64,000 nt of DNA, taken from contig JAJZBQ010000004.1 in NCBI GenBank assembly GCA_021798835.1, positions 144,718-208,717 of the forward strand, written 5' to 3'. The DNA is from Pseudomonadota bacterium. GTDB lineage: Bacteria; Pseudomonadota; Gammaproteobacteria; Burkholderiales; Ferrovaceae. Below the pieces are notes generated by a model. That model did not search any database. It saw only the letters and a program-made list of their open reading frames with translations, and was not told the origin of the DNA. This document shows, in pieces, positions 26,777 to 35,539 of this stretch (the first letter of the stretch is position 1; each line of letters opens with the position of its first letter). The position numbers and the translations under genes are program-made.

Positions 26777-27040
26777 GACGGTGGTTTGGAGCTGGGAGGA
26801 GAAAGCTGGTTGCGAACCTTGTCGGCTCGGTTAGCGAGAGCGACATAGGAGCCGCGTGGTGGCCTTTGACTGCGACCCTCTTTTCTCCCCGCTACTAAAC
26901 TTGTTCGTTGCAAAGAAACAAAACACAGGTTACGATCAGTCAGAATATTGGACACCGGATGTGCAACAGTTAGTGACAGATTTTCAGTACAATTTTGGTT
27001 CGGTTCATGTTAGTCGTTATCCTTATTAAAAGGAGATTCT

Positions 27041-27616
27041 GTGCAAGGTAAGATAAAATGGTTTTCTCAGGAAAAGGGATATGGCTACATCGTGGCCGAG
27101 GATGGAAAAGAGCATTACTTCAATATTCGTGATATTCAAGGGGCAAATCTCCCGCGCAATGGAGATTTTGTTACCTTCGAGAGCAGTCAAGGAACGAAAG
27201 GGCCGAGGGCGTCTTCGGTGGTAACAGACCCAAATTCTCAAGCAAGCACGGTTAATCGAAGTACCGACGAGAGAGTTACCTGTACCCATTGTGGTAAGAA
27301 AATGATGCCAAGACTCATCATCTATAACCATTCACCGTATCGTTCGGTCTGCCCGTTTTGTGCAGGTGTTTACAAGGATTTTGTAAAAAACCCCTGTTTT
27401 ATCGCAACTGCCGTCTATGGAGATTACTACGCTCCCGAGGTTATCGCACTCAGGCGGTTCCGTGACGAATCACTTAACCCATATACTGCGGGCCGCATTT
27501 TTATCAAAGCCTATTACAGGCTATCCCCACCCATTGCGAAGTTTGTCTCTCAACATCCCCTACTCGCTTCGGCTATCAAGCCATTGTTAGATGCTTTGGC
27601 TAGATGTAACGAATAG
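27041..27616 (+). CDS. cold-shock domain / zinc-ribbon / CFI-box protein
   Basis: 191 residues starting at GTG 27041 behind AAAAGGAG. Order: cold-shock domain (GKIKWFSQEKGYGYIV, residues 3-50), a linker, a two-Cys-pair zinc ribbon (CTHCGKKM and CPFCAGVY), then a CFI-box domain (PCFIATAVYGDYYAPEV, ALRRFRDE, YYRLSPPIA). The cold-shock fold binds single-stranded nucleic acid; the CFI-box is a conserved module of unknown role. It is a tandem paralogue of the next gene and on the plus strand, opposite to the transfer genes. Inferred role: nucleic-acid binding, perhaps with stress or transfer. Confidence 0.8.
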   Translation: MQGKIKWFSQEKGYGYIVAEDGKEHYFNIRDIQGANLPRNGDFVTFESSQGTKGPRASSVVTDPNSQASTVNRSTDERVTCTHCGKKMMPRLIIYNHSPYRSVCPFCAGVYKDFVKNPCFIATAVYGDYYAPEVIALRRFRDESLNPYTAGRIFIKAYYRLSPPIAKFVSQHPLLASAIKPLLDALARCNE

Positions 27617-27620
27617 TGAA

Positions 27621-28511
27621 ATGGTTATCAAAAATCTGGCAAAAATGCTTTTCAAGTCCTGGCTGGTCTCGCTGGCCTTATCCATGATCCTCGTAGGACT
27701 GTCTGAGTCGTTTGGCAAGACCAGCCATCCGACCGCGGGTGGTCTGTTGGTGGAGCGAGTGCTTGCCGAGACCGCCGGGTTGTGGCTGTTCGTGTTCCTT
27801 GCTTTGTTCCTGGCTTTTGTTGTGATAAAAGCCACGAGGGGGAGGGTAATCGAGCCTGTGAAGGCTGAAGATCCTGTGCAAGGTAAGGTAAGATGGTTCT
27901 CGCGGGAAAAGGGATATGGCTACATCGTGGACGATGACGGGAAAGAGTATTACTTCGATATTCACGATATTCAGGGGGGAAATATCCCGTTCAATGGGGA
28001 TTTTGTCACCTTCGTGAGCAGTCAAGGGGCGAAAGGGCCGAGGGCATCTGGGGCTGAAGGGCCGAGGGCATCTTCGGTGGTAATAGACCAGAATTCTCAA
28101 TCAACCACGGTTAATCGGAGTACCGACGAGAGAGTTACCTGTACCCATTGTGGTAAGAAAATGATGCCAAGACTTATTATCTCGCAGGGGAGTCCGTCAT
28201 ACTCGGTCTGCCCATTTTGTGCGGGTGTTTACAAGGATTTTACAAAAAATCCCTGTTTTATCGCAACCGCCGTCTATGGAGATTACTACGCTCCCGAGGT
28301 TATCGCACTCAGGCGTTTCCGTGATGAATCACTTAACCCATATACTGTGGGCCGCATTTTTATCAAAACCTATTACAAGTTATCCCCGCCCATTGCGAAG
28401 TTTGTCTCTCAACATCCCCTACTGGCTTCGGCTATCAGGCCGTTGTTAGATGCTTTGGCTAGATGTAACTTGAAGCGGGAAAGTTTGAGGTTTGAGCGGG
28501 GGGTAAAATGA
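27621..28511 (+). CDS. membrane-anchored cold-shock / zinc-ribbon / CFI-box protein
   Basis: 296 residues; ATG 27621 is 4 bases after the previous stop, so translation is probably coupled. Two N-terminal membrane spans (LVSLALSMILVGL and LWLFVFLALFLAFVVI) precede the same three modules: cold-shock (GKVRWFSREKGYGYIV), zinc ribbon (CTHCGKKM, CPFCAGVY) and CFI-box (CFIATAVYGDYY). The linker contains a small duplicated KGPRAS segment. It tethers a nucleic-acid-binding module to the inner membrane, which is unusual for a cold-shock domain. Just downstream, 28508-28573 encodes a 21-codon leftover ending NPVHGK, like the start of a third copy. Confidence 0.8.
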   Translation: MVIKNLAKMLFKSWLVSLALSMILVGLSESFGKTSHPTAGGLLVERVLAETAGLWLFVFLALFLAFVVIKATRGRVIEPVKAEDPVQGKVRWFSREKGYGYIVDDDGKEYYFDIHDIQGGNIPFNGDFVTFVSSQGAKGPRASGAEGPRASSVVIDQNSQSTTVNRSTDERVTCTHCGKKMMPRLIISQGSPSYSVCPFCAGVYKDFTKNPCFIATAVYGDYYAPEVIALRRFRDESLNPYTVGRIFIKTYYKLSPPIAKFVSQHPLLASAIRPLLDALARCNLKRESLRFERGVK

Positions 28512-28740
28512 AAATCATCAAAACCGAAAATACTCATGAAACTCAGAAAGATAATCCGGTGCACGGCAAATGAGGATGGATGCAATGGGAGTTTGGCATG
28601 ATTTTAGGAAATTTTGCCACCAACGCTGTACCAGAACCAGGAACCGCGTCAGTGGTCAGTCTGCTGCTGCCTGCACCGGAGGAGGCGTCAGGCCACTGGC
28701 ATCCGGCTGGGCATGACCACCTGTACCAGACTTTGCTCGA

Positions 28741-28772
28741 TTTTGAGCTCGCCAAATTTGGCAAGCTCAAAT
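28741..28772 (-). terminator. palindromic terminator after the pilus operon
   Basis: Near-perfect palindrome TTTGAGCTCGCCAAATTTGG and complement, flanked by A/T runs, 8 bp past the stop of the tip protein gene. It probably also ends the plus-strand unit coming from 28511. Confidence 0.6.
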
Positions 28773-28779
28773 CTTCCTG

Positions 28780-29553
28780 TCAATAACTGACCTGTATTTG
28801 AACCGTGCCGCTGATCGTGCCAACACCGACAATGCCGCCATTCCCCCCCGGCCCAGCCAGTCCGACATAAAGCAACTGGCCTTGTCCAACCCCTGTTCCC
28901 GCCCCGGTTACACTGGTAACCATGAGCGACTTCGCCCGGCTAGAGTCCTGATAGACCTGCGCCGTGTTTGCAGTCGTCCCCACGGTCACTGTCCCCAAAA
29001 TCGCCTCTGTCATTGTCCAGACAGCCCCCTTGGAGCAGGTCACCGGCACCGTCACAGGAACAGTTGGATTGGCCCCAGTTGCAACTGTCCCAAAGCCCGC
29101 TGTAGCGTTCCCCACGGCGCACACGGGGTTTACCTGTCCGGACAGTGCAATGGCCGCAGAGGACACGCTACCCCCTGCTCCGATCACTGTAACCGCAGCC
29201 GTTCCGGTCACGGGGCCGTAGGGGATTCCGCCGGGATTGGACATGACCATATATAGAGGTATGGGCGTTGCCGTGGTCGCCCCGGAAGCGGTCAGCGGGA
29301 ATCCGTACAAAGGCTGCACCCCGGTTGCGTCCTTGTAGAACGCCACGGGCGCGATGGATGAAAATGTCGTAGCGGTTGACGCTACGGAAAAAGATTCGTT
29401 GCGGGTACAGGTCACATTGAGCGTTACCGGAACCGTGATCTTGGTTACACCATCCGTCCCTGAAAAAGTGGCCATTGACGGCGAGAACGAAGCGACACAT
29501 GAGGCGTGAGCCTGCATCCAGACAAAGAACAGCCCTGCGATAATCTTTCTCAT
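28780..29553 (-). CDS. spore coat U (SCPU) domain pilus subunit, probable tip adhesin
   Basis: 257 residues with a signal peptide (MRKIIAGLFFVWMQAHASC). Two beta-rich repeats each with a Cys pair (VTCTRNESF; VCAVGNATAGFG and VTCSKGAVW), matching two SCPU domains in tandem, as in the tip subunit CsuE of archaic pili. The ATGA overlap with the usher gene puts it last in the operon. The ending VGTISGTVQIQVSY is a classical donor-strand-type C-terminus. Confidence 0.82.
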   Translation of the reverse strand: MRKIIAGLFFVWMQAHASCVASFSPSMATFSGTDGVTKITVPVTLNVTCTRNESFSVASTATTFSSIAPVAFYKDATGVQPLYGFPLTASGATTATPIPLYMVMSNPGGIPYGPVTGTAAVTVIGAGGSVSSAAIALSGQVNPVCAVGNATAGFGTVATGANPTVPVTVPVTCSKGAVWTMTEAILGTVTVGTTANTAQVYQDSSRAKSLMVTSVTGAGTGVGQGQLLYVGLAGPGGNGGIVGVGTISGTVQIQVSY

Positions 29554-31850
29554 TTGACAATCTCCGCTTTGGTTTCCTGCACCCAGGAATCTCCCTTGTG
29601 CTTCGGAATCACGAACCTGATCTGCTTTGCGCCGATTGACCCTGTATACTTCCCGGCGGGCAACTCAAGATAAGCGCCCCGATCCGTGATCGTGTAACCC
29701 ACGCCTTTTACATTCAGAGTGCCACTGGTTACACCGGGGATCACAACAAAGGTCTGCAACACAGGGAAGAAGTCCACAACGGCACCAGCCCCGCGATACG
29801 GTGTGATGGACACCGGAGAAAAATCGACGCCAACCGGCAGATCGTTTTCATCCAGCGCGACCTTCTGGGTAATAAACGGATACACCCCATACGATGCTAT
29901 GCCCTGCCCTGACCCGTTGGTAATGCCAGAATCAATACCGTTCACGGAAATCCGTGCGTTCGGGGTTTCGGAATGGATCATGTAGTATCCGTTTGTAATC
30001 TGCCGACCGAAGGCAATCCCTGTTGAATCGCCGACAACCGAGCCACGGGCAAACGCCCTGTACCCGGTCTGCTGATTGGATATAGACGACACAGCAACCC
30101 CGGCATCAGTCTGATACCCCATATAAGAGGCCAGCCCATCGAGCCGCGAGTACGCGCTGTTGTGTTCTTCGTGCAGGGTTCCGTTCCACCAAAACCCGGA
30201 TGGCGGCGCATTTTGGTAGTCCATGGTTTGCAAGGCCGGAGTGTTACTGGTCTTGGACAATCCAGTGCTGAATATCTGTGCGCGTTTAGACAGGTCTCCG
30301 AGCGGAATGGATACCGATAAGAAAATCGTGTTCGACGCTATCGGGGGAGCATACCCGGTCTGTGGCACGCCCATTCCTGACGGATTTGGCAAATACACCG
30401 GAACGGGTGCCCCCTGTCCTGTTGTTCTTGAGTAAGACAAACTCGCAGACGCGCCACTGTTCCCGAACAAGTGCGTGTAGGTCAGGGAAGTCATGTCCTG
30501 CCCGTCATTGGTTGTCACCAACGCTGAAAGCATTTCGTGTTCGTGCTGAACCGACAAGGTATTGGCTCCGCTGTGACGAAACATTGGCCCGCCACCAACA
30601 GGCATATATTCGGGGCTGGTAAAAATAACCTGCGTACCCGTGGAAATTACGGTCTTGCCAACCATCACACTGTCCTGCCAGACCATGTAACGCATCAACC
30701 CTGTTCCATCACGAACCCCGAGAGAAATATTCCCTGAACTCGTTCCAAACGCAACATTGACCCCACCGTGAGCAATGTGAGGGAGGACCATTGCCCCAGC
30801 AGGACCAGATAGCCCATCCTCTGCATTGCCCTCGACGGTCACGGAGTCGGTTACTCCATACCGATAGAATCCCTGAGCCATCGGAGGCCCGCTCTGCGTC
30901 AGGGTAGGACGGATCACGCCAGCATTGACTCCGAAAGTTGATACCCCCTGTTTAAGCAGTAGTGGTGCCCCGATCAGCTGCGAAGTAATTACCTGCTGGT
31001 TCCCAAACTGGTCCGTCACCACAACTTGCGCGGTGTTGGCTCCCACGAACGGCACAATCTGGTTTACCGAGAAAGGCCCAGGCTCAATCTGGCTTGCAAA
31101 AGCACTTTGCCCATTAATAAGCACCTGCAAGGTGGATGGGGCAGTCGCGGTTCCGCCAAGCTGGTAAAAAGGCTGGGCGATAAACCCCGGAGTCAGGGTG
31201 TAATCCCGCTTGTACTGGAAACCGGTAAACGACACAGGAGCAACCTGATCACCGGCAACACTGTATGAATCGCCCAGCGTCCAGTTCGTTGCCGTGTCCC
31301 AGTCGTCGTGACTGGCAGAAGCGATCATCCGTTGAAACGACGGAATCCCCACCTGATTTCCAGTTGTGGCCAGACCTGCCAGCCGTAACCGTGTGCCGTC
31401 GAGGTAGGTGCTGGCATCCAGCATCGTGCCGACCGAGTTCACCAGTCCGATCTTGTTCGCCTCGACATCGTAGTTCATGAACCAGCCAGGAGCCTGGTCT
31501 GCTGGTTTGACAAACAGGCTTGAATCAACAATGGAAAACGACTGCAACGCCCTGTATGCGGGTAATGGCTTGAAGGACAGCGTGGATGTCAACTCGTTGG
31601 CCGACACCACCCCAACGCTCGACAAGTCAACCTTGTCCCCGGAAATCTTTGCCTGATCTACACCGAGCTTCACAGCATCGGCTTTCGATACGATGTAATG
31701 CGCCCCCTCATGGGCAACCACCATGTCAACTTTGGCCGAGTCCGAACCCACTTTTACTGACCAAACTTCATCGTCAGCAAAAGATGAGTTGCAGAAAATC
31801 AGTGCAGCAAGAGCCAGGGCTGATCGCGCATTATTGAGTCTCGTCGTCAT
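29550..31850 (-). CDS. outer-membrane usher of an archaic chaperone-usher pilus
   Basis: Assembles and secretes pilus subunits across the outer membrane. 766 residues from ATG 31850, signal peptide ending NSSFADD, a usher N-domain, a long barrel with repeated NTIFLSVSIPLGDLSKRAQ-type strands, the plug region (GAPLLLKQGVSTFGVNAG) and two C-terminal domains. The size and the SCPU neighbours place it with CsuD/FimD ushers. It starts within the last codons of the chaperone gene. The operon's chaperone is broken, so assembly is probably lost in this copy. Confidence 0.88.
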   Translation of the reverse strand: MTTRLNNARSALALAALIFCNSSFADDEVWSVKVGSDSAKVDMVVAHEGAHYIVSKADAVKLGVDQAKISGDKVDLSSVGVVSANELTSTLSFKPLPAYRALQSFSIVDSSLFVKPADQAPGWFMNYDVEANKIGLVNSVGTMLDASTYLDGTRLRLAGLATTGNQVGIPSFQRMIASASHDDWDTATNWTLGDSYSVAGDQVAPVSFTGFQYKRDYTLTPGFIAQPFYQLGGTATAPSTLQVLINGQSAFASQIEPGPFSVNQIVPFVGANTAQVVVTDQFGNQQVITSQLIGAPLLLKQGVSTFGVNAGVIRPTLTQSGPPMAQGFYRYGVTDSVTVEGNAEDGLSGPAGAMVLPHIAHGGVNVAFGTSSGNISLGVRDGTGLMRYMVWQDSVMVGKTVISTGTQVIFTSPEYMPVGGGPMFRHSGANTLSVQHEHEMLSALVTTNDGQDMTSLTYTHLFGNSGASASLSYSRTTGQGAPVPVYLPNPSGMGVPQTGYAPPIASNTIFLSVSIPLGDLSKRAQIFSTGLSKTSNTPALQTMDYQNAPPSGFWWNGTLHEEHNSAYSRLDGLASYMGYQTDAGVAVSSISNQQTGYRAFARGSVVGDSTGIAFGRQITNGYYMIHSETPNARISVNGIDSGITNGSGQGIASYGVYPFITQKVALDENDLPVGVDFSPVSITPYRGAGAVVDFFPVLQTFVVIPGVTSGTLNVKGVGYTITDRGAYLELPAGKYTGSIGAKQIRFVIPKHKGDSWVQETKAEIVK

Positions 31851-32373
31851 AGCGCACATCAGCAACGCTGGTCACGCCCGGAACATTCATGCAGTTCCCT
31901 GTTTCACCCGGAAACAGGTAATGCAAACGATCAACATTTTGTCCAGACTGTGTTTTCCACCCCTTTACCCGAGCAAACATGGTTCCTGAATTGCACAGTT
32001 TCCCGTCCGCCAGAGTCAATTTCGCATGGAAAATCGCCATGTCTTTATTGAAGACAAACATGGGTAATACAAGGTTTGTTTTTGACATGACCTGCGATTT
32101 ACCGTCTGAAACCATGTCGGGCGTAATGTCGGTTACCAGCACCCGATAATCGTCCATAATGTATTTCATCCCGGCCCGCATGACGAATAGGCGCATTACC
32201 GCCGTTTGCCCTGCGGGAACCGTAATGACCGGGCGACTCGTCACGATAGCCGACTGACTGTACAAAGCATCCGAACCGTCAGGCGTGTACCCAGCCCATT
32301 CCTTCACCCGTATGTCGAATGTCCGGGCAATGTCCGTATCGTTGGTCACATCGAGTTCAACGACCTTTTGATC
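31831..32373 (-). pseudogene. pilus chaperone, C-terminal part (split by IS66)
   Basis: Periplasmic chaperone of the PapD fold. This part begins at the target duplication (32366-32373) and reads VVELDVTNDTDIARTFDIRV onward, with VITVPAGQTAVMRLFV (subunit-binding strand) and Cys residues near the end. With the N-terminal part at 34760-34863 it rejoins in frame across the IS66: VRPDQK followed by VVELDV. About 180 residues in total. Translation of this part could restart at GTG 32349, but without a signal peptide. Confidence 0.88.
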
Positions 32374-32403
32374 GTAAGCGTCCGGTGGACGACAAGCCCT
32401 TGC

Positions 32404-33999
32404 TCAGGGTGAGATAACCCCTGCTTGCGGCTGAGTGACGGTTACTTTTTCCGACCTGACCAGAGGCAGGAGTTCATTCAATCTGGAGTTTGGCCAAGTC
32501 GGTAATTTCTCCAAAGTCTCCTTGAGCCACTGATAGGGCTCCAGACCATTCATCCGCGCCGTTCCCAGCAAGGTCTGGATGGACGCTGCGCGAACCCCGG
32601 CCAGAGCCGATCCGGCGAATAACCAATTTTTCTTGCCGATTGCAATAGGGCGGATGGCATTTTCAATCCGGTTGTTATCCATGGGCAGATTCCCTTGAGT
32701 GGCGTAGCGTGCCAATGCCTCCCAACGCTTGAGCGTATAGTCCAATGCCTTGGATAATCCGGAACCCGGTGCTGCCGTCTTGCGCTGCTGGAGCAACCAG
32801 TGGTGGAATTTCTCCAGAAGAGGAACCGTCCACTCCTGGCGTTTCCGGGCTCGTTCCTCCACGCTCAGGTCTTGCCACTCCCGCTCCCCTTCATACAACT
32901 TTGCAAACCAGGTCAGAGCCTGTTCCGTCACGGGGCGTGGCTGTTCGGCATGCAAGTCAAAGAATTTGCGCCGTGCATGAGCCATACACCCCAATTCCGT
33001 TAATGCGGGTCCAAACAACGCTTTGTATCCGGCGTAGTCATCAACCATCAAATATCCATTCCACTTCCCGAGGAAGTTACGGGCGTGAATACCTTGTCGG
33101 CTCTCCTGGTAATCGAAGACCAGAATGGGCGGTCCTTCATCCCACTCAGCACTGCAATACGCCCATAAGTAGGCCCGTCTGGTTTTACCACTCCCCGGGT
33201 CCAGTTGCCTTACGGGGGTCTCGTCAGCATGGATGACCTGCCGTTCCCCCAACTTCTCCCGTAACCGTTCCACCAGCGGTTGCAACGCCACACCAACCCG
33301 TCCTACCCAATCCGCCATGGTCGAGCGGGCCAACTCCACCCCGGAACGGGCAGCGATCTGCTCCAGACGATATAGGGGAAGGTGGTCTACATACTTCGCC
33401 GTCATCACCCATGCCAACAACCCCGGGGTGGCCAGACCACGATCAATGATCGCCGGTGCCACCGGTGCCACCTCCAGGATTTCACAGTCCCGGCACGCAT
33501 ATTGGGGATAGATGTGCTTTTGCACGAAGAACTTCGCTGGGGTAATGTCCAGCAATTCAGTCACTTCTTCCCCGATTTGCACCATCCCCTTTCCGCATTG
33601 ACCGCATTGGCAGGATTCCGGTTCATGGCGGTATTCCTCCCGAGGCAATTCAGGCGGCAAGGTCTTGCGCCGCACGGGCTTGCGCTTCCCGGTGTCTTCT
33701 CCCGTGGCTTCAGGAACCACGGCTTCAATGTGCGCTTCGATCTCTCCCTGATCCATCCCCAGGGTTTCATCGAATAGGTCCAGTTGACCGGCCGCGCGAA
33801 AGGCCTCCCGGCTTTGGGCAAACTTCAGCCGCTTGAGGCGCATCAACTCTGCCGTCAGGCGCTGAATATGTGCATCCTTCAAAACCTCGCGTTGACGACT
33901 TTCCGCCACATCCTTGACCAGCCGACCAAGGATGGACTGCACCCGTTTCCGGGTACCGGCAGAAAGGTCGAGAACGGAGATTTCTTCATTCAGATTCAT
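32404..33999 (-). CDS. tnpC: IS66 transposase
   Basis: 531 residues, DDE transposase with N-terminal leucine-zipper-like helix (LKRLKFAQSREAF), a zinc-binding CQCGQCGKG segment and catalytic Asp in IHADETPVRQLD, Asp in YLMVDDYAGY and Glu in MDNNRIENAIRP. Full length for the family. Confidence 0.95.
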   Translation of the reverse strand: MNLNEEISVLDLSAGTRKRVQSILGRLVKDVAESRQREVLKDAHIQRLTAELMRLKRLKFAQSREAFRAAGQLDLFDETLGMDQGEIEAHIEAVVPEATGEDTGKRKPVRRKTLPPELPREEYRHEPESCQCGQCGKGMVQIGEEVTELLDITPAKFFVQKHIYPQYACRDCEILEVAPVAPAIIDRGLATPGLLAWVMTAKYVDHLPLYRLEQIAARSGVELARSTMADWVGRVGVALQPLVERLREKLGERQVIHADETPVRQLDPGSGKTRRAYLWAYCSAEWDEGPPILVFDYQESRQGIHARNFLGKWNGYLMVDDYAGYKALFGPALTELGCMAHARRKFFDLHAEQPRPVTEQALTWFAKLYEGEREWQDLSVEERARKRQEWTVPLLEKFHHWLLQQRKTAAPGSGLSKALDYTLKRWEALARYATQGNLPMDNNRIENAIRPIAIGKKNWLFAGSALAGVRAASIQTLLGTARMNGLEPYQWLKETLEKLPTWPNSRLNELLPLVRSEKVTVTQPQAGVISP

Positions 34000-34061
34000 G
34001 GCGTTATTATATCACCACCGACCATGACAACCAAGTGATTTCATTGAATTTTCAGAGCATT

Positions 34062-34400
34062 TCACACCCGCCACAAAGTATCTGGACGAGTATTTGCACG
34101 GGTCCAGTCCACCCCGGCAATCAGCCATTTCCATTGCTCCTGATCCAAGGTATGAACCCGCTCCCCTTCACGAGGCCACACGAACTTTCCCCGGTGCAGA
34201 CGCCTCTGGCACAGCCACACCCCATTGCCATCCCACAGCAGCAGTTTCATTCGGTTACCCGAGCGATTACGGAAGACATATGCCGTCCCATCACAGGGAG
34301 AACGCGCCAAACTCTCCTGAATCCAACCGGACAAACGATCAATCCCGGCTCTCATGTCCACCGGCTCCCACACCAGCCAGATTTTTCCGGCCTCGATCAT
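34062..34400 (-). CDS. tnpB: IS66 accessory protein TnpB
   Basis: 112 residues from ATG 34400 (MIEAGKIWLVWEPVDMRAG), with GNRMKLLLWDGNGVWL and RRLHRGKFVWP, the IS66 Orf2 signature. Overlaps tnpA by 4 bp. Needed with TnpA for transposition in studied IS66 members. Confidence 0.93.
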   Translation of the reverse strand: MIEAGKIWLVWEPVDMRAGIDRLSGWIQESLARSPCDGTAYVFRNRSGNRMKLLLWDGNGVWLCQRRLHRGKFVWPREGERVHTLDQEQWKWLIAGVDWTRANTRPDTLWRV

Positions 34401-34684
34401 AGTGCGCGCAACAAATCCGCCACCCACTGCACCGACATCCCTTCTGCCACCACGCATTCCCACCCTCGGGAACCTCGTATCACTACTCCCCCCGCCATGC
34501 TACCCGTTACCCGCACCGGCACCAGCGTCAGTTTCTTCCCCTCACGGTGTGCACGCGATGCCCAGTAGCGAAAGCTCGAAAACCCAACCCCCTCGCGTGC
34601 ACAGTATTCCTTCTGCGTCAGTCCGCTTGCCTTCCAGTCCGCCACCCGTCGTTCCCACTCCAGCCTTCTCGATTCCAATCCCAT
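34397..34684 (-). CDS. tnpA: IS66 accessory protein TnpA
   Basis: 95 residues from ATG 34684, which has GGAGGG seven bases upstream; the frame is open to 34708 via GTG. It has the helix-turn-helix-like WKASGLTQKEYCAREGVGFS and FRYWASR, typical of IS66 Orf1. Confidence 0.9.
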   Translation of the reverse strand: MGLESRRLEWERRVADWKASGLTQKEYCAREGVGFSSFRYWASRAHREGKKLTLVPVRVTGSMAGGVVIRGSRGWECVVAEGMSVQWVADLLRAL

Positions 34685-34759
34685 TTCCCATCCCTCCGTG
34701 AAAATCACAGAGTGCCTCAGCCATTTCCAAATTAACAGGTGGCTTCACCGGACGCTTAC

Positions 34760-34863
34760 TTTTGATCAGGTCGCACGAAAACTCGAAAAGGCTGTACGGA
34801 AACCGCTGATGCGGTTTCAATAAACAAAGACAGGGTAAATGCGGCGAGAATAAGTCGTTTCAT
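34760..34863 (-). pseudogene. pilus chaperone, N-terminal part (split by IS66)
   Basis: ATG 34863 behind TGGAGCG opens a signal peptide MKRLILAAFTLSLFIETASA and the first mature residues VSVQPFRVFVRPDQK, the first strand of a PapD-like chaperone. The next codon inside the IS66 is a stop. Follows box 6, so the chaperone-usher-tip operon has its own regulated promoter. Confidence 0.88.
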
Positions 34864-34898
34864 GGGACGCTCCATATGTTATTGGTCTGCTGTAACCA

Positions 34899-34916
34899 GT
34901 TGGCGTCCTGCGAAAT
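34899..34916 (-). promoter_or_regulatory. transfer-regulon box 6 (ATTTCGC-N7-CAAC)
   Basis: ATTTCGC (34916-34910), seven bases, CAAC (34902-34899), then TGGTTACAG; upstream of the chaperone-usher-tip operon. Confidence 0.75.
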
Positions 34917-34924
34917 TCCGACCC

Positions 34925-34951
34925 AAAAAAAGAAGGCCATTTCTGGCCTTC
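34925..34951 (-). terminator. terminator of the pilin gene
   Basis: On the minus strand GAAGGCCA, loop GAAA, TGGCCTTC, then TTTTTTT: a perfect intrinsic terminator 38 bp after the pilin stop. Confidence 0.85.
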
Positions 34952-34988
34952 CTTCTACCGCTCACGATCCGGTTTCCCGGACTGAGAG

Positions 34989-35459
34989 TTACCAGGTCAA
35001 GGTGACGGGAACCGTCCCGCTGATTGCCCCGGTGGTGGTCACGCTGGTGCTGAACGTCGGATCAGCAACTTGAAGCGACAAGTTTTCGGTCTGTGCAGAC
35101 CCAGTTCCAGTGCCGGTGATACCACTGACCAGCGTGCTGGTTCCAGCGGTGTTCATCAATCGAATTGCGTTGGCAGTCGCGGCAGCCGTTCCCACGGTCA
35201 GGTTGTTGGACGCTGCGCTGGTCATGGTCCAGGGTGTGCCGGTCGGACAAGTCACGGAAACTGAAGTCGGAACCATAGTGGAGGGAGCACCGTTCCCGGA
35301 TGGAATATTACCCAGAGCGACGGTAGGAGAGTTGATGGTGCAGTTTGCAACACTTGTACCGGACACGGTAATGTTGCCGGTTGATGTCGCAGCAGAAGCG
35401 AATCCAGAACCAGCCACCAAAGCAGCAACCAAACCAGCCAAAACCAATTTCTTGTTCAT
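34989..35459 (-). CDS. SCPU-domain major pilin of an archaic pilus
   Basis: 156 residues, signal peptide MNKKLVLAGLVAALVAGSGF ending SAA, then a single spore coat U domain: ANCTINSPTVALGNIPSG, SVSVTCPTGTPWTM with the two Cys, and a C-terminal strand GAISGTVPVTLTW. This fits CsuA/B-type subunits. AAGGAG lies before the ATG. Transcribed from its own box 9 promoter and ended by its own terminator, giving more pilin than chaperone or usher. Confidence 0.85.
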   Translation of the reverse strand: MNKKLVLAGLVAALVAGSGFASAATSTGNITVSGTSVANCTINSPTVALGNIPSGNGAPSTMVPTSVSVTCPTGTPWTMTSAASNNLTVGTAAATANAIRLMNTAGTSTLVSGITGTGTGSAQTENLSLQVADPTFSTSVTTTGAISGTVPVTLTW

Positions 35460-35508
35460 GAAAAAACTCCTTATTAAAAAAAGTCGCCGACGAAGTGCCG
35501 ACAGTATT

Positions 35509-35526
35509 GAAGTGCGTGAGCGAAAT
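35509..35526 (-). promoter_or_regulatory. transfer-regulon box 9 (ATTTCGC-N7-CTTC)
   Basis: ATTTCGC (35526-35520), seven bases, CTTC (35512-35509; one change from CAWC), then AATACTG; 50 bp upstream of the pilin ATG and just past the relaxase stop. Confidence 0.7.
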
Positions 35527-35539
35527 TTTACAAAACCGT

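Larger units (their letters stand above)
32374..34759 (-). mobile_element. IS66-family insertion sequence
   Basis: 2386 bp with terminal inverted repeats GTAAGCGTCCGGTG at both ends (the GTAAGCG tip is typical of IS66) and a perfect 8-bp target duplication TTTTGATC at 32366-32373 and 34760-34767. It contains tnpA, tnpB and tnpC, all apparently intact. The insertion lies in the pilus chaperone gene; intact ends suggest a recent event. Confidence 0.95.

Noticed and set aside
28580..28786. Short ORF with a VPEPGT string resembling a PEP-CTERM sorting signal
   Set aside because: No signal peptide, no proper membrane segment plus basic tail after it, and the frame covers a terminator; the match is probably chance.
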